Positions 1 through 8,783 of a DNA stretch of 64,000 nt are shown piece after piece. The stretch comes from Chryseobacterium lathyri (GTDB lineage: Bacteria; Bacteroidota; Bacteroidia; Flavobacteriales; Weeksellaceae). The position numbers and the translations under genes are program-made. The notes below the pieces were generated by a model that saw only the letters and a list, made by a program, of their open reading frames with translations, did not search any database and was not told where the DNA came from. The stretch covers positions 806,001 through 870,000 of the forward strand of contig NZ_JAUSSF010000003.1 in NCBI RefSeq assembly GCF_030812195.1, written 5' to 3'. Every line of letters begins with the position of its first letter. Within the stretch, counting starts at the first letter, position 1.

Positions 1-2446
1 TTCCTTCTTCTCCAGATTTAACATTAAGGTTTTCACCTGATTTTACCGGATTAGGGTATACACGGATATCATTTGCAGTTGAAGTAACATCAGAGGTGAT
101 TCCCCTTGCATCTTCTTTCATCAATCCGCTCTTTAACATAGCAGCGTAAGGAGATAATGGAGAATTAGGCGCTCCTCTCTTTACAAGATCTGTATCTACA
201 ACAGCCTGGATACCATCTTTATCTGTATCATTGATTCTAGAGATAAATCCTGCCCCAAAATCATCTAAGTTATCTTTACCGATAGCCCACAGATCATAAT
301 CAACCCCGTTTGAATTTAAGTCAACAAAATCTGGCTTATCATCACCGTCTGTATTCTTAAGAGGATATTTCAATACTCCAGAATCCGGAGAAGTTTCTAA
401 AATATCTGCAATACCATTACTTCCTACTGCAACATTGCTATCAATAATACCATTACGATCTGTATCGATTTGGCTGATTACTGATGCTGGGATACCAGAT
501 TCAAATAAATCTAAAATAGCATCATTATCAGAATCTAAATCCAGGTAGCTGGAAATTCCATCTCCCAATACCTGAACTGGCCCAAACACTCCTTCTGTAT
601 CATCATCTTCAAATTTACCATTTCCGTCAAGGTCTTCCAATGCATCTGTAATTCCATCATTATCAGAATCAAGATCACATGCATCCACAATTCCATCACC
701 ATCCGTATCAATACTAGGAGACTTATCATTTACTGCTGTACATCCTTCTGCACAATCAGGAATACCGTTCCCGTTATTATCAATACTGTCATTACCGTTA
801 GGACACTGATCGAAGCAGTTTGGCACTCCGTCGTTATCATCATCTCTACTTGCAAACGCATTATAGATATAATAGTTCTGAGGGATACGTACTCCTGTAC
901 CGCTGTAGAACGTAACTTTAATACGATTGAAAGGCTTAGTTGCCTTACCTCCTACATAAAATTTATTAGAATCTGTAGTGAAGAAATTTCCACTGATCAA
1001 ACTTCCTGTACTTGTGAAAGTATCTGTCTGAGTATTATTATTGTAAAGGGTTACTGTAATATTTTCAAGAACACTTACCCCAATCAGGTTCGCAGCTTTT
1101 TCCAATGTGAATCCAGCATATGTATTAGCAGGAAGCAAACTGTTAGTGCTTACTGTTGCATAAGCAGAGAAAATACTTAAAAATGAAGCAGCTGGAATAG
1201 TTGCTGTAGCATAATTAGATGTATTGGTATCTACAATAGCTGACGGATTTACCATTTTTGCTAAAATAAGACCAAACAGTCCAGGGCCGGAAGTCCAGCT
1301 ACTTCCTGATACTATGTTTCCCGGAATTGCAGAACCGCTTGTCTGAATTTTGTCATTACAATCACAAGATGCAGGCTCCTCAAATGCATAATACACTTTC
1401 AAAGCTCCGATGTTAACCCCTAAAGTCTGTGTAACTTTCAAGCGTACTTCGTTAAAAGGCTTAGAAGCCGTAAGTGTCACTTTCTGTTTTCCTGAACCAA
1501 AACCTAAAACTTTAATATTAATAAGTCCTCCTCCGTCAGATAATGTTCTGGAATCCTGAAGCTGACCATATAAATAAGTTTCTACAGTGATATTTTTCAG
1601 AAATTCTGCGCTTAAAAGTTTTCCTTCATCATCTGGAGAGATTACAAAACCTGTTCTGTTTCCTGCAGGATAAACCTGATTTTTGTCTAATACACCTACT
1701 GAATAAGATCCAAGAAGCCCAGCCGGCAATACAATTGATCCGTAAGAATTTTTATCTCCGTCTCCTATTCTTTCTTTATTCTGAACAAAAGAAAGCGGAG
1801 CAAGGAAACTGCTGCTTCCTGATACGTTTCCATCTACACCGCTTCCTGCGATAATATCATCACAGATACCATTGGTATCAACAGGAACTTTAGTAGGATC
1901 AAATGCAAAGGCATAATACACATTCATTGCACTGAATATAGACAGCACATTGGTTTGGTACAATCTTACTTCGTCAAACTCCCTGGTTGTCTTAAAGTGA
2001 AGGAAAATTCTGTTTTTAGCACCTCCAAATGCAGGAACTGACAATAAAGTACTGCTTGTAGTAGATTCCTGAAGTACACCATTTTTGTATGTACTGATTC
2101 TTAGTGAACTCAACAGATCTACTGTAATAAAGCTTGTTCCCAGATCCACATTGAAACCTGTGATATAACCTGCAGGATAAGTAGTATTTGTATTTTTCAC
2201 AGAAATACCGTTACCGCTTACCAAAGAAGCAAAGTTTCCCATGTTTACACTGTTGTCTAAATTAGCATCTACAACAGGATTCATACTTCCATTATAGCAC
2301 GCCAGACAAATACCTGAATTATTTACAGGTTTGGCTTCTACTCCCATCCCTCGGATAGGTTCATAACCTTTTTGAGCAGTTACTGCTGCAGACATCATAA
2401 ATATCATCAGCATTACCGCAAATTTCTCGAATAATTTTTTTGCCAT
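1..2446 (-). CDS. T9SS-secreted protein with thrombospondin type 3 repeats (C-terminus cut by window edge)
   Basis: The gene starts at the ATG at 2446 and runs off the window at base 1, with about 815 codons visible and no stop. A signal peptide (MAKKLFEKFAVMLMIFMMS... ending VTAQ) is followed by three related beta-rich modules of roughly 200 residues. The second and third each end with a strand pattern like NEVRLKVTQTLGVNIGALKV-YYAF, and module starts carry short Cys-containing segments (GICLAC, GICDD, CDCND). Then come Asp-rich calcium-binding thrombospondin type 3 repeats (DTDGDGIVDACDLDSDNDG, about residues 555-660). The last visible residues (DIRVYPNPVKSGENL) are the start of a type A T9SS sorting domain, so only about 50 residues are missing. 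It is probably a cell-surface or secreted adhesin-like or structural protein; no enzymatic domain is recognisable. It is 54 bases downstream of the QVGINT gene and may be cotranscribed with it. Confidence 0.85.
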   Translation of the reverse strand, partial: MAKKLFEKFAVMLMIFMMSAAVTAQKGYEPIRGMGVEAKPVNNSGICLACYNGSMNPVVDANLDNSVNMGNFASLVSGNGISVKNTNTTYPAGYITGFNVDLGTSFITVDLLSSLRISTYKNGVLQESTTSSTLLSVPAFGGAKNRIFLHFKTTREFDEVRLYQTNVLSIFSAMNVYYAFAFDPTKVPVDTNGICDDIIAGSGVDGNVSGSSSFLAPLSFVQNKERIGDGDKNSYGSIVLPAGLLGSYSVGVLDKNQVYPAGNRTGFVISPDDEGKLLSAEFLKNITVETYLYGQLQDSRTLSDGGGLINIKVLGFGSGKQKVTLTASKPFNEVRLKVTQTLGVNIGALKVYYAFEEPASCDCNDKIQTSGSAIPGNIVSGSSWTSGPGLFGLILAKMVNPSAIVDTNTSNYATATIPAASFLSIFSAYATVSTNSLLPANTYAGFTLEKAANLIGVSVLENITVTLYNNNTQTDTFTSTGSLISGNFFTTDSNKFYVGGKATKPFNRIKVTFYSGTGVRIPQNYYIYNAFASRDDDNDGVPNCFDQCPNGNDSIDNNGNGIPDCAEGCTAVNDKSPSIDTDGDGIVDACDLDSDNDGITDALEDLDGNGKFEDDDTEGVFGPVQVLGDGISSYLDLDSDNDAILDLFESGIPASVISQIDTDRNGIIDSNVAVGSNGIADILETSPDSGVLKYPLKNTDGDDKPDFVDLNSNGVDYDLWAIGKDNLDDFGAGFISRINDTDKDGIQAVVDTDLVKRGAPNSPLSPYAAMLKSGLMKEDARGITSDVTSTANDIRVYPNPVKSGENLNVKSGEEG

Positions 2447-2500
2447 TTTTTTGTTATTTTGTTGTTTATTTTTTTATTAAAGTTTGTGTTCTTCAATTAA

Positions 2501-3679
2501 TTATAGAGTCTGCCACCCGTACGAAGTGCTATTAATTTGTCTGCAGCCAACAAAATTGCCGGATGTTACCCCCAGTACAGTTGCCACTTCATATATTATT
2601 GATCCAGCATTCGATGCATCACACGTCGGTCTTGTAGCAGAAGATTTTATCTGAACAGCCTTACTCACTTCCAAATCCGCATAGTTTGTTGAACTCGGGC
2701 TTACATTTATTCCCACATCAGTTAGCGTTGTACCTACAGCTCCCTGCCCTGAAAACACATGGGCATTATTGGCATAAGTTGACTGGTTAGCCAGTGATGT
2801 CCCGCCAATTCCAATCGCGATAGCTCCTGAAGTTCCGCTCACATTATTATTGCTTCCAAAAGCAAAATTATTTAAGGTCACAACATTGTTAGCTCCAAAA
2901 GCAAATCCTCCATTAGTAGCATTATTTGTATGCCCCACTGCTATAGCAATTGAATTCCCTGTTGTATTAAAAGCCCCAAAAGCGAAATTATTTGATGATA
3001 CTGCAGTATTTGATGTTCCAAATACTTTTCCTCCTCCTGTTGCTGTATTTAATGCCCCTATTGCTACCGACGGAAAATTTGCGCCTGTAGTAGTAGCTGT
3101 ATTTCCTTTTCCCAATGCTATATTATTTGATGTACTGTTAATAACATTTGCACTTCCCCAGGATAGATTCGAAGCATTTTCGCCTCCTCCTGAAAGACCA
3201 CCAGCAGCATCAAGAACCGCATGTACTTTATTGGCGCTTATCATTACGAGATCAGCAACTCCTTTAGGCCCCAGATAATTGGCAGAAGCCGGAACAGCTC
3301 CCAAAACTTCTGTGGTAGTAGAAATTTCCCCTACCGCATTTCCTTTAATCTGCCATTCTGTACCCGTTTGTTTCTGCCATATTGCTCCATCAAAATAATA
3401 ATATCCCGGAGCCGTCACATTAATTGTTGAGCCCGAAGGAGTAGCGTTAATAGACAGCACATATACTAAAGCTCCTGTCTGAGCAGCTGCATACGTCTTT
3501 GCAGCCAGCTGACTTAGCGAAAGTCTTGGTGCAATGATACCATCAGGCTTATTTGTATTTGTCGGAAATCCGACCACGTCCAATGTAGCCTGAGGAAGGC
3601 CGGTATTAATTCCAACCTGTGCGTTTATAAGACATCCTGTAAAGGATAAAACCGCGAGTGTTAATAATTTGTTTTTCAT
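2501..3679 (-). CDS. QVGINT-type secreted protein with YadA-head-like repeats
   Basis: The protein has 392 residues. A signal peptide (MKNKLLTLAVLSFTGCLINA) is followed by QVGINTGLPQATLDV, the mature start of a family common in Chryseobacterium, and a segment of about 90 residues shared with the protein at 26544-27896 (pattern DGIIAPRLS..., then GYYYFDGAIWQ). From about residue 180 to 330 there are degenerate repeats such as NNFAFGAFNTTGNSIAIAVG, resembling the left-handed beta-roll head repeats of YadA-type trimeric adhesins. There is no YadA membrane anchor and no T9SS sorting domain. The protein ends near a CxxxN segment (TRPTCDASNAGSIIYEV...). A role at the cell surface is inference; the biochemical function is unknown. 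It lies directly downstream of a decayed copy of its own first exon-like segment (3718-3832). Confidence 0.8.
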   Translation of the reverse strand: MKNKLLTLAVLSFTGCLINAQVGINTGLPQATLDVVGFPTNTNKPDGIIAPRLSLSQLAAKTYAAAQTGALVYVLSINATPSGSTINVTAPGYYYFDGAIWQKQTGTEWQIKGNAVGEISTTTEVLGAVPASANYLGPKGVADLVMISANKVHAVLDAAGGLSGGGENASNLSWGSANVINSTSNNIALGKGNTATTTGANFPSVAIGALNTATGGGKVFGTSNTAVSSNNFAFGAFNTTGNSIAIAVGHTNNATNGGFAFGANNVVTLNNFAFGSNNNVSGTSGAIAIGIGGTSLANQSTYANNAHVFSGQGAVGTTLTDVGINVSPSSTNYADLEVSKAVQIKSSATRPTCDASNAGSIIYEVATVLGVTSGNFVGCRQINSTSYGWQTL

Positions 3680-3717
3680 TGAAATGATATTTGTTGTTTT
3701 TTTATGTTTATGTTTTT

Positions 3718-3832
3718 TTAGAGAATACAGAAACCTCCATCCAATAGTACATAGCGTGTACTAAATCCAACCTGTGCATCTATAAGGTAATCCTATAAGA
3801 TACCCTCCACGTGTACTGGTAATTGTTTTCGT
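3718..3832 (-). pseudogene. decayed 5' fragment of a QVGINT gene
   Basis: Read on the minus strand, this stretch aligns with the first about 110 bases of the gene at 2501-3679. ACGAAAAC stands where ATGAAAAAC is expected, and CTTATAgAtGCACAGGTTGG matches CTTATAaAcGCACAGGTTGG. In the matching frame the relic reads LIDAQVGFSTRYVLLDGGF against LINAQVGINTGLPQATLDVVGF. It has lost its start codon, has an in-frame TAG in the signal-peptide part, and ends at TAA about 40 bases before the intact gene. I see no more of the body. It is best explained as the remnant of a tandem paralogue that was deleted or eroded. Confidence 0.7.
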
Positions 3833-3864
3833 TAAAATAATTGGAAATATCTGCTTTGGTATGA

Positions 3865-4221
3865 TTAAGATAATTTATCCGGAAACTTAATTATAAAATC
3901 AAAACCTTCCCAAACCTTGGGATTTTCAACAGAACGTATCGGTTTATGCTGTTGTACAATTTCTGCATCTCTATATAGCAAGCCCTGATGCCTATCAGCA
4001 TACAGCTTATTTATTACTACAGAAGCATTACTAACAACAGAGGCCTTATCTTTTTCTGAATATCCTGTAAACTCACCTGTTTTGCAAAATGAGCAGGATG
4101 ATACAGCAGCGTTCTGTACTGCTAAAGATGTGGCATTGAGATTTCCTATCTGCCATGCAAACAACATATTCATACAATATGCTATAGCATAGCCATAGAA
4201 GATAAAGTAACTTCTTTTCAA
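3865..4221 (-). CDS. hypothetical protein with N-terminal hydrophobic segment
   Basis: I do not recognise this protein. The open frame extends up to a TTG at 4266, but a consensus Bacteroidota -7 box (TATATTTG, 4247-4254) lies inside that extension. Transcription should therefore begin near 4240 and translation lower down, either at the TTG at 4221 (giving MKRSYFIFYGYAIAYCMNML..., about 118 residues) or at the ATG at 4173 (MNMLFAWQIG). The hydrophobic start could be a signal peptide or a single membrane anchor. The rest is polar, with a CSFC motif near the middle and a C-terminus KVWEGFDFIIKFPDKLS. It has no clear partner: a QVGINT relic lies downstream and the rplL terminator upstream. A real small gene is likely because of the promoter; the function is unknown. 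Confidence 0.45.
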   Translation of the reverse strand: MKRSYFIFYGYAIAYCMNMLFAWQIGNLNATSLAVQNAAVSSCSFCKTGEFTGYSEKDKASVVSNASVVINKLYADRHQGLLYRDAEIVQQHKPIRSVENPKVWEGFDFIIKFPDKLS

Positions 4222-4246
4222 ATTATGTATGTGTTTTTTTTCGATA

Positions 4247-4254
4247 CAAATATA
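4247..4254 (-). promoter_or_regulatory. -7 promoter element for the small gene at 3865-4221
   Basis: TATATTTG on the minus strand matches the Bacteroidota -7 consensus TAnnTTTG exactly. It is used here to reject the upstream TTG at 4266 as the start codon. Confidence 0.55.
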
Positions 4255-4447
4255 GTAAATTTTCAATTAAAACAACTTTTTAATATTAAATTTTAATTAA
4301 AAATAAACAATTCTACAAATAATAAATATTCAATTATGTTAATTTATGCGAAATACATAATAATAATTAAATATTAAAACATATAAATCAATAATATTTA
4401 AATACTTTAATAAATTATATTGATTTTTAGATTGTTATAAAAACAAA

Positions 4448-4475
4448 GAAGCCCGGACATTACTGTCCGGGCTTC
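4448..4475 (-). terminator. rho-independent terminator after rplL
   Basis: A perfect 12-base-pair stem (GAAGCCCGGACA / TGTCCGGGCTTC) with a 4-base loop lies 20 bases past the rplL stop and is followed on the minus strand by a T-rich tract. It is a strong end to the ribosomal operon, placed where rpoB would usually follow. Confidence 0.9.
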
Positions 4476-4495
4476 TCATTTTATGGTAAATTGAA

Positions 4496-4864
4496 TTATT
4501 TCAATTCTACTTCAGCACCAGCTTCTTCTAATTGCTTTTTAAGAGCTTCAGCTTCGTCTTTAGAAATTCCTTGCTTGATAGCAGCAGGAGCTCCGTCTAC
4601 GATATCTTTAGCTTCTTTAAGTCCAGCACCAGTTAAATCTTTTACTAATTTAACGATAGCCAATTTAGAAGCACCTGCAGACTTAAGAATTACATCGAAT
4701 TCTGTTTTTTCTTCAGCAGCTTCACCTGCACCACCTGCAGCAACTACTACAGCAGCAGCAGCTGGCTCAATTCCGTACTCATCCTTAAGGATAGTAGCTA
4801 ATTCGTTTACGTCTTTTACTGTTAGGTTTACTAGCGTTTCAGCTAAATTTTTTAAATCTGACAT
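4496..4864 (-). CDS. rplL: 50S ribosomal protein L7/L12
   Basis: This 122-residue protein is the flexible stalk of the large subunit. It binds L10 as dimers and recruits the translational GTPases. The N-terminal dimerisation helices ([20 protein letters not shown]) are followed by an Ala/Gly-rich hinge (about residues 34-50) and the conserved C-terminal domain ([13 protein letters not shown]... [20 protein letters not shown]). Length and domains are normal. It is last in rplK-rplA-rplJ-rplL, 46 bases after rplJ, and is closed by a strong terminator. The usual rpoB-rpoC genes do not follow. Confidence 0.98.
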   Translation of the reverse strand: MSDLKNLAETLVNLTVKDVNELATILKDEYGIEPAAAAVVVAAGGAGEAAEEKTEFDVILKSAGASKLAIVKLVKDLTGAGLKEAKDIVDGAPAAIKQGISKDEAEALKKQLEEAGAEVELK

Positions 4865-4910
4865 TGTTGTAATGTTTTTGTTGATTATTTATTTAATTTT
4901 TTGAGAGTAA

Positions 4911-5504
4911 TTATTCAGCAGCTGGCGTTTCGTCAGTGCTTTCTGCAGCTGGAGCTTCCGGAGCCTCAGCAGCAGGAGTTTCTTCTACAGCAGGTGCAGC
5001 TTCTTCAGCTGTAGCCTCTACTGTTTCAGATTTGTTTTGAAGAGCAGAAACAACTCTTTGAATTGGAGACTGAAGTAATCCGATGATTTCACCGATCATT
5101 TCTTCTCTAGACTTAATGCTTACTAAAGCATCAAGGTTGTTGTCACCAACATAGAAAGTTTCCTGTACAAAAGCAGACTTCAAAGCCGGCTTTTCTTCTT
5201 TTTTTCTAAAGTCTTTGATTAATTTTGCAGGAGCACTAGCTGTTTCAGCAATCATCAAAGCAGAATTTCCTTTGAATGTTTGGAACATTTCAGAGAAATC
5301 TACTCCGTCAATTTGCTCCATTGCTTTTTGTAAAAGTGTGTTTTTCACCACTTTCACTTTGATATTCTGCTTGAAAGCCTGTCTTCTGAAATCAGAAGAT
5401 TTAGCAGCGTTCAAACCGTCTAAATCTGCTACATAAACTACTTTCGCATCCTGAAGCAAATCTTTGATCTCTTGTATTGCTACAACTTTTTGGTCTTTTG
5501 TCAT
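4911..5504 (-). CDS. rplJ: 50S ribosomal protein L10 with extended acidic tail
   Basis: L10 anchors the L7/L12 dimers to the ribosome and in many bacteria represses its own operon. The first about 155 residues are a standard L10 (MTKDQKVVAIQEIKDLLQDA..., VVKNTLLQKAMEQ, FKGNSALMI). About 40 residues of a low-complexity Ala/Glu/Pro/Thr tail follow (from about residue 157: VEATAEEAAPAVEETPAAE...), making the protein 197 residues against the usual 165-175. The tail is rich in E and A and is probably disordered. The gene sits between rplA (17-base gap) and rplL. Confidence 0.97.
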   Translation of the reverse strand: MTKDQKVVAIQEIKDLLQDAKVVYVADLDGLNAAKSSDFRRQAFKQNIKVKVVKNTLLQKAMEQIDGVDFSEMFQTFKGNSALMIAETASAPAKLIKDFRKKEEKPALKSAFVQETFYVGDNNLDALVSIKSREEMIGEIIGLLQSPIQRVVSALQNKSETVEATAEEAAPAVEETPAAEAPEAPAAESTDETPAAE

Positions 5505-5521
5505 TGTCTTAAGGATTATTA

Positions 5522-6214
5522 TTAGTTAACAGATTTACTATCAATTGCAATACCTGGGCTCATGGTAGAAGACAAATAAATGCTCTTCACATAAGTACCT
5601 TTAGCAGCAGTTGGTTTCATTTTGATCAATGTAGAAATTAATTCCTGAGCATTTTCTTTGATTTTAACAGCATCAAAAGATACTTTACCAATACCGGCAT
5701 GGATAATACCATACTTGTCTACTTTGAAATCAATTTTACCTGCTTTTACTTCAGTTACTGCTTTACCAATTTCCATAGTTACAGTTCCTGATTTAGGGTT
5801 AGGCATAAGACCTCTTGGTCCTAATACTCTACCTAATGGACCTAATTTACCCATAACAGCTGGCATAGTAACGATAACGTCAACATCTGTCCAGCCTTCT
5901 TTTATTTTTTGTAAATATTCGTCAAGACCTACATAATCAGCTCCAGCTTCTTTCGCTTCAGCTTCTTTATCTGGTGTAACCAATGCTAAAACTTTAACAT
6001 CTTTACCAGTTCCATGAGGAAGAGATACTACACCTCTTACCATTTGGTTTGCTTTTCTTGGATCTACACCCAATCTTACAGCGATATCTACAGAAGCATC
6101 AAACTTTGTAGTGTTTACTTCTTTTACAAGAGCAGAACCTTCTTCAAGGTTATAGATTCTTCCTTTTTCTACTTTGCTTAAAGCTTCCTTTTGCTTTTTA
6201 GTTAATTTTGCCAT
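5522..6214 (-). CDS. rplA: 50S ribosomal protein L1
   Basis: This 230-residue protein forms the L1 stalk that helps release tRNA from the E site. Conserved stretches are [19 protein letters not shown], near residues 35-55, and [10 protein letters not shown] in the middle. The length is normal. The ATG at 6214 is 11 bases after the rplK stop, so the two are cotranscribed. Confidence 0.98.
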   Translation of the reverse strand: MAKLTKKQKEALSKVEKGRIYNLEEGSALVKEVNTTKFDASVDIAVRLGVDPRKANQMVRGVVSLPHGTGKDVKVLALVTPDKEAEAKEAGADYVGLDEYLQKIKEGWTDVDVIVTMPAVMGKLGPLGRVLGPRGLMPNPKSGTVTMEIGKAVTEVKAGKIDFKVDKYGIIHAGIGKVSFDAVKIKENAQELISTLIKMKPTAAKGTYVKSIYLSSTMSPGIAIDSKSVN

Positions 6215-6225
6215 TTCTATTAGTT

Positions 6226-6672
6226 TTAAGCGTTAAAAGTTGGTTTAGTTCCTGTTACTCTTAATCCCATAGATCTAGCAGTACCTGCAACCATAGAAAC
6301 TGCAGAATCCACTGTAAAGCAGTTAAGGTCAGTCATTTTATCCTCAGCGATTTTCTTTACCTGATCCCAAGATACAGAACCTACTTTGTTTCTGTTTGGT
6401 TCTCCGGAACCTCCTTTGATCTTAGCCGCATCCATTAACTGAATTGCTGCAGGTGGAGTTTTAATAACGAATTCAAAAGATTTGTCTTCGTATACTGTAA
6501 TTACTACAGGTAAAACTTGCCCTGGCTTATCTTGGGTTCTCCCGTTAAATTGCTTACAAAACTCCATGATGTTCACACCTGCAGAACCCAATGCTGGACC
6601 TACCGGTGGAGAAGGGTTAGCTGCGCCACCTTTCACCTGAAGCTTTACCATTTTAAAGACTTTCTTAGCCAT
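6226..6672 (-). CDS. rplK: 50S ribosomal protein L11
   Basis: This 148-residue protein belongs to the GTPase-associated centre, where it contacts EF-Tu, EF-G and, in stringent control, RelA. The Pro-rich N-terminal linker ([20 protein letters not shown]) and the C-terminal rRNA-binding part ([16 protein letters not shown] ... [10 protein letters not shown]) are clear. It is the first gene of rplK-rplA-rplJ-rplL here, with its own promoter region at 6749-6799. In most relatives nusG is directly upstream; here a BspA-like gene and an acyltransferase gene intervene. Confidence 0.98.
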   Translation of the reverse strand: MAKKVFKMVKLQVKGGAANPSPPVGPALGSAGVNIMEFCKQFNGRTQDKPGQVLPVVITVYEDKSFEFVIKTPPAAIQLMDAAKIKGGSGEPNRNKVGSVSWDQVKKIAEDKMTDLNCFTVDSAVSMVAGTARSMGLRVTGTKPTFNA

Positions 6673-6748
6673 TTTTAATTTTTTTAGTTTGAATAATTAA
6701 TGAGTTTGGAAGCATTTATTATTCAGCAGATTACCGACTCACATACAG

Positions 6749-6799
6749 CAAATCTACTTTTCGGACTGCAAAATTATGAAATATTTTTGAATTAGCAAA
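6749..6799 (-). promoter_or_regulatory. probable tandem promoters of rplKAJL
   Basis: On the minus strand a TTTG (6796-6799) is followed after 19 bases by TAATTTTG (6769-6776), an excellent Bacteroidota -33/-7 pair. A second -7 match, TAGATTTG (6749-6756), lies just downstream and may be a second start. The operon therefore need not depend on a nusG promoter, consistent with its separation from nusG. Confidence 0.6.
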
Positions 6800-6870
6800 T
6801 GGAAAGTGCTGATTTTTAGAAAGAATTAATAAATATTTTTTTATTTACTTTTACCAAAAACAAAGCCTCC

Positions 6871-8737
6871 ATGAAACTGAAACTTCTACTTTTGAGTATA
6901 TTTTTAATGTTTTGCTGTGCTTTTAAAAGCACAAAATGAATTTATTACGGTGTGGAAGCCAAGCAATACAGGCTTACTTCCCACAACAAGTACATCCAAT
7001 CAAATTCTATTTCCCGGAGTAGGAACCGGCTACAAAATCTATTGGGAAGAGGTAGGCTATCCTACCCACAACGGAATACTGGATAATGTAACAACCTTAC
7101 TTAACAATCCTCTTTTAATTGATTTTGGAAGTTCTTTGAATCCTGTACCTGCAAATGCAACCTACATTCTAAAAGTAAGTAACGGAAATGGCAACTTCCA
7201 CCGTATCTGCTTTTATTCCCCTTCCGCACCCGTACGTGGAGACATTTACAAAATCATCGAGGTATCCCAATGGGGAAATATTAAGTGGTCCAGTATGGCA
7301 AACGCTTTTTTCTATTGCGAAGAAATGGATGTTACAGCAACGGATATTCCGTTTTTGAATCACCTCACTGATATGTCGGGCATGTTTGGAGGATGCTATA
7401 AGCTGGCTGGAAATTCCTCTTTCAGTAATTGGGATCTATCTGCTGTGACCAATTTGAGTCAATTTTTTTACTCTGCTAAAATATTTAACCAGCCCATCAG
7501 CAGTTGGAACATTTCCAATGTGACAGATATTTCATTAATGTTTTTTGGAGCCACATCATTTAATCAGCCTATAGGAAACTGGGATACTTCCCAGGTAATC
7601 AATATGCAAGGCGCCTTAGCATTTACCGGCCAGTTTAATCAGCCTCTTGCCAACTGGGATACATCCAATGTAACCAATATGAGCCTATTATTCTCTGATG
7701 CTTTATTATTTAACCAACCCATTGGAAATTGGGATACTTCCCAGGTAACTAATATGTCACATATGTTCGGTTCAACACAGATGTTCAACCAGCCCATTGC
7801 CAACTGGAATACATCCAATGTAACCAATATAAAATATATGTTTACTAATGCCGCTAAATTTAATCAACCTATCGGAAATTGGGACACTTCAAAGGTTACA
7901 GATATGTCCGGAGTCTTTAGGGAAACTAAAGCCTTTGACCAACCTATTGGAAATTGGAATACTTCTAAGGTAACCAATATGATGGATATGTTTGCAAGAG
8001 CAGAAAAATTCAATCAGCCCATCGGAAACTGGAACACTTCATTAGTTACCAACATGAGCTACATGTTTACTCAAACGTTACTTTTTAACCAGCCTATCGG
8101 AAGCTGGAATACCTCCAATGTAGATAATATGCTTTATATGTTTACAGATAACCCGATTTTTAATCAACCGATTGGTAACTGGAACACTTCGTCTGTAACG
8201 GATATGCGCCATGCATTCAAAAATGCTACAGCTTTCAACCATGATTTAAGCAACTGGAGTTTATATTCTGTTACACAATTAAATTCTATGTTGGATTTCT
8301 CCGGATTATCCTGTGCCAATTATAATACCACATTACAGGGTTGGGCAAACAGTACTTCCACACCGAGCAATCTGGCTTTAGGATCATCCGGGTTGGTCTA
8401 CTCTACTCCGCAGGCTCTGGCGGCAAGAAATACTTTAACCAACCTTAAAGGCTGGACGATAACCAATGACACTTACGACATAGAATGTAATGTACTTTCA
8501 ACATCTGAAGCCAATAAAAAACCTGGCTTGAATATCTATCCCAATCCTGTAAAAAGCACATTATTCTTTTCAGAAGAGTTAAAAGAAATTGAAATTTATT
8601 CTATACAGGGGAAACTGTTAAAAAGAAGCCCTAAAGGAAATAATATTGATATTTCCGAATTACTAAAAGGAATATATATTTTAAAAGCTAAGGACAATTC
8701 GGAAAATTCACTATCTAAAAAATTCATTAAAGATTAA
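6871..8737 (+). CDS. BspA-like (DUF285 repeat) T9SS surface protein, frameshifted in the signal peptide
   Basis: From 6917 an open frame encodes about 605 residues. It has an N-terminal part of about 150 residues, about twelve repeats of 25 residues (FNQPIGNWxTSxVTNM, about residues 160-460) of the BspA/DUF285 leucine-rich-repeat-like family, and a C-terminal T9SS sorting domain (LNIYPNPVKSTLFF ... SLSKKFIKD). The frame has no good start. An ATG at 6871 opens a perfect signal peptide (MKLKLLLLSIFLMFCCA) but runs into TGA in the other frame after 23 codons. Removing one T from GCTTTTAAAAG at about 6919-6929 would join them as ...FCCALKAQNEFITVW, a typical flavobacterial cleavage site. As written, the gene is broken or needs a frameshift; a homopolymer sequencing error is the main alternative. 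Its orientation opposes both neighbouring operons. Confidence 0.8.
7478..8250 (+). repeat. 75-base in-gene repeats encoding the BspA-like units
   Basis: About eleven units of near 75 bases repeat in frame; most carry the words AACCAGCCCATTGGAAA, or close variants, and TGGGATACTTC. They encode FNQPIGNW-type units. The DNA similarity between units makes length change by recombination plausible. Confidence 0.8.
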
Positions 8738-8783
8738 AAAAAACTGTATAATTTTGATAATCGGTTGTCTCTGATTATTGTGA

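Noticed and set aside
2850-3278. 142-codon plus-strand ORF inside the QVGINT gene
   Set aside because: Antisense shadow of the repeat-rich coding region.
7478-8250. Regular repeats that could suggest a CRISPR array
   Set aside because: The units are about 75 bases, in frame, and encode BspA-like repeats; there are no unique spacers or cas genes.
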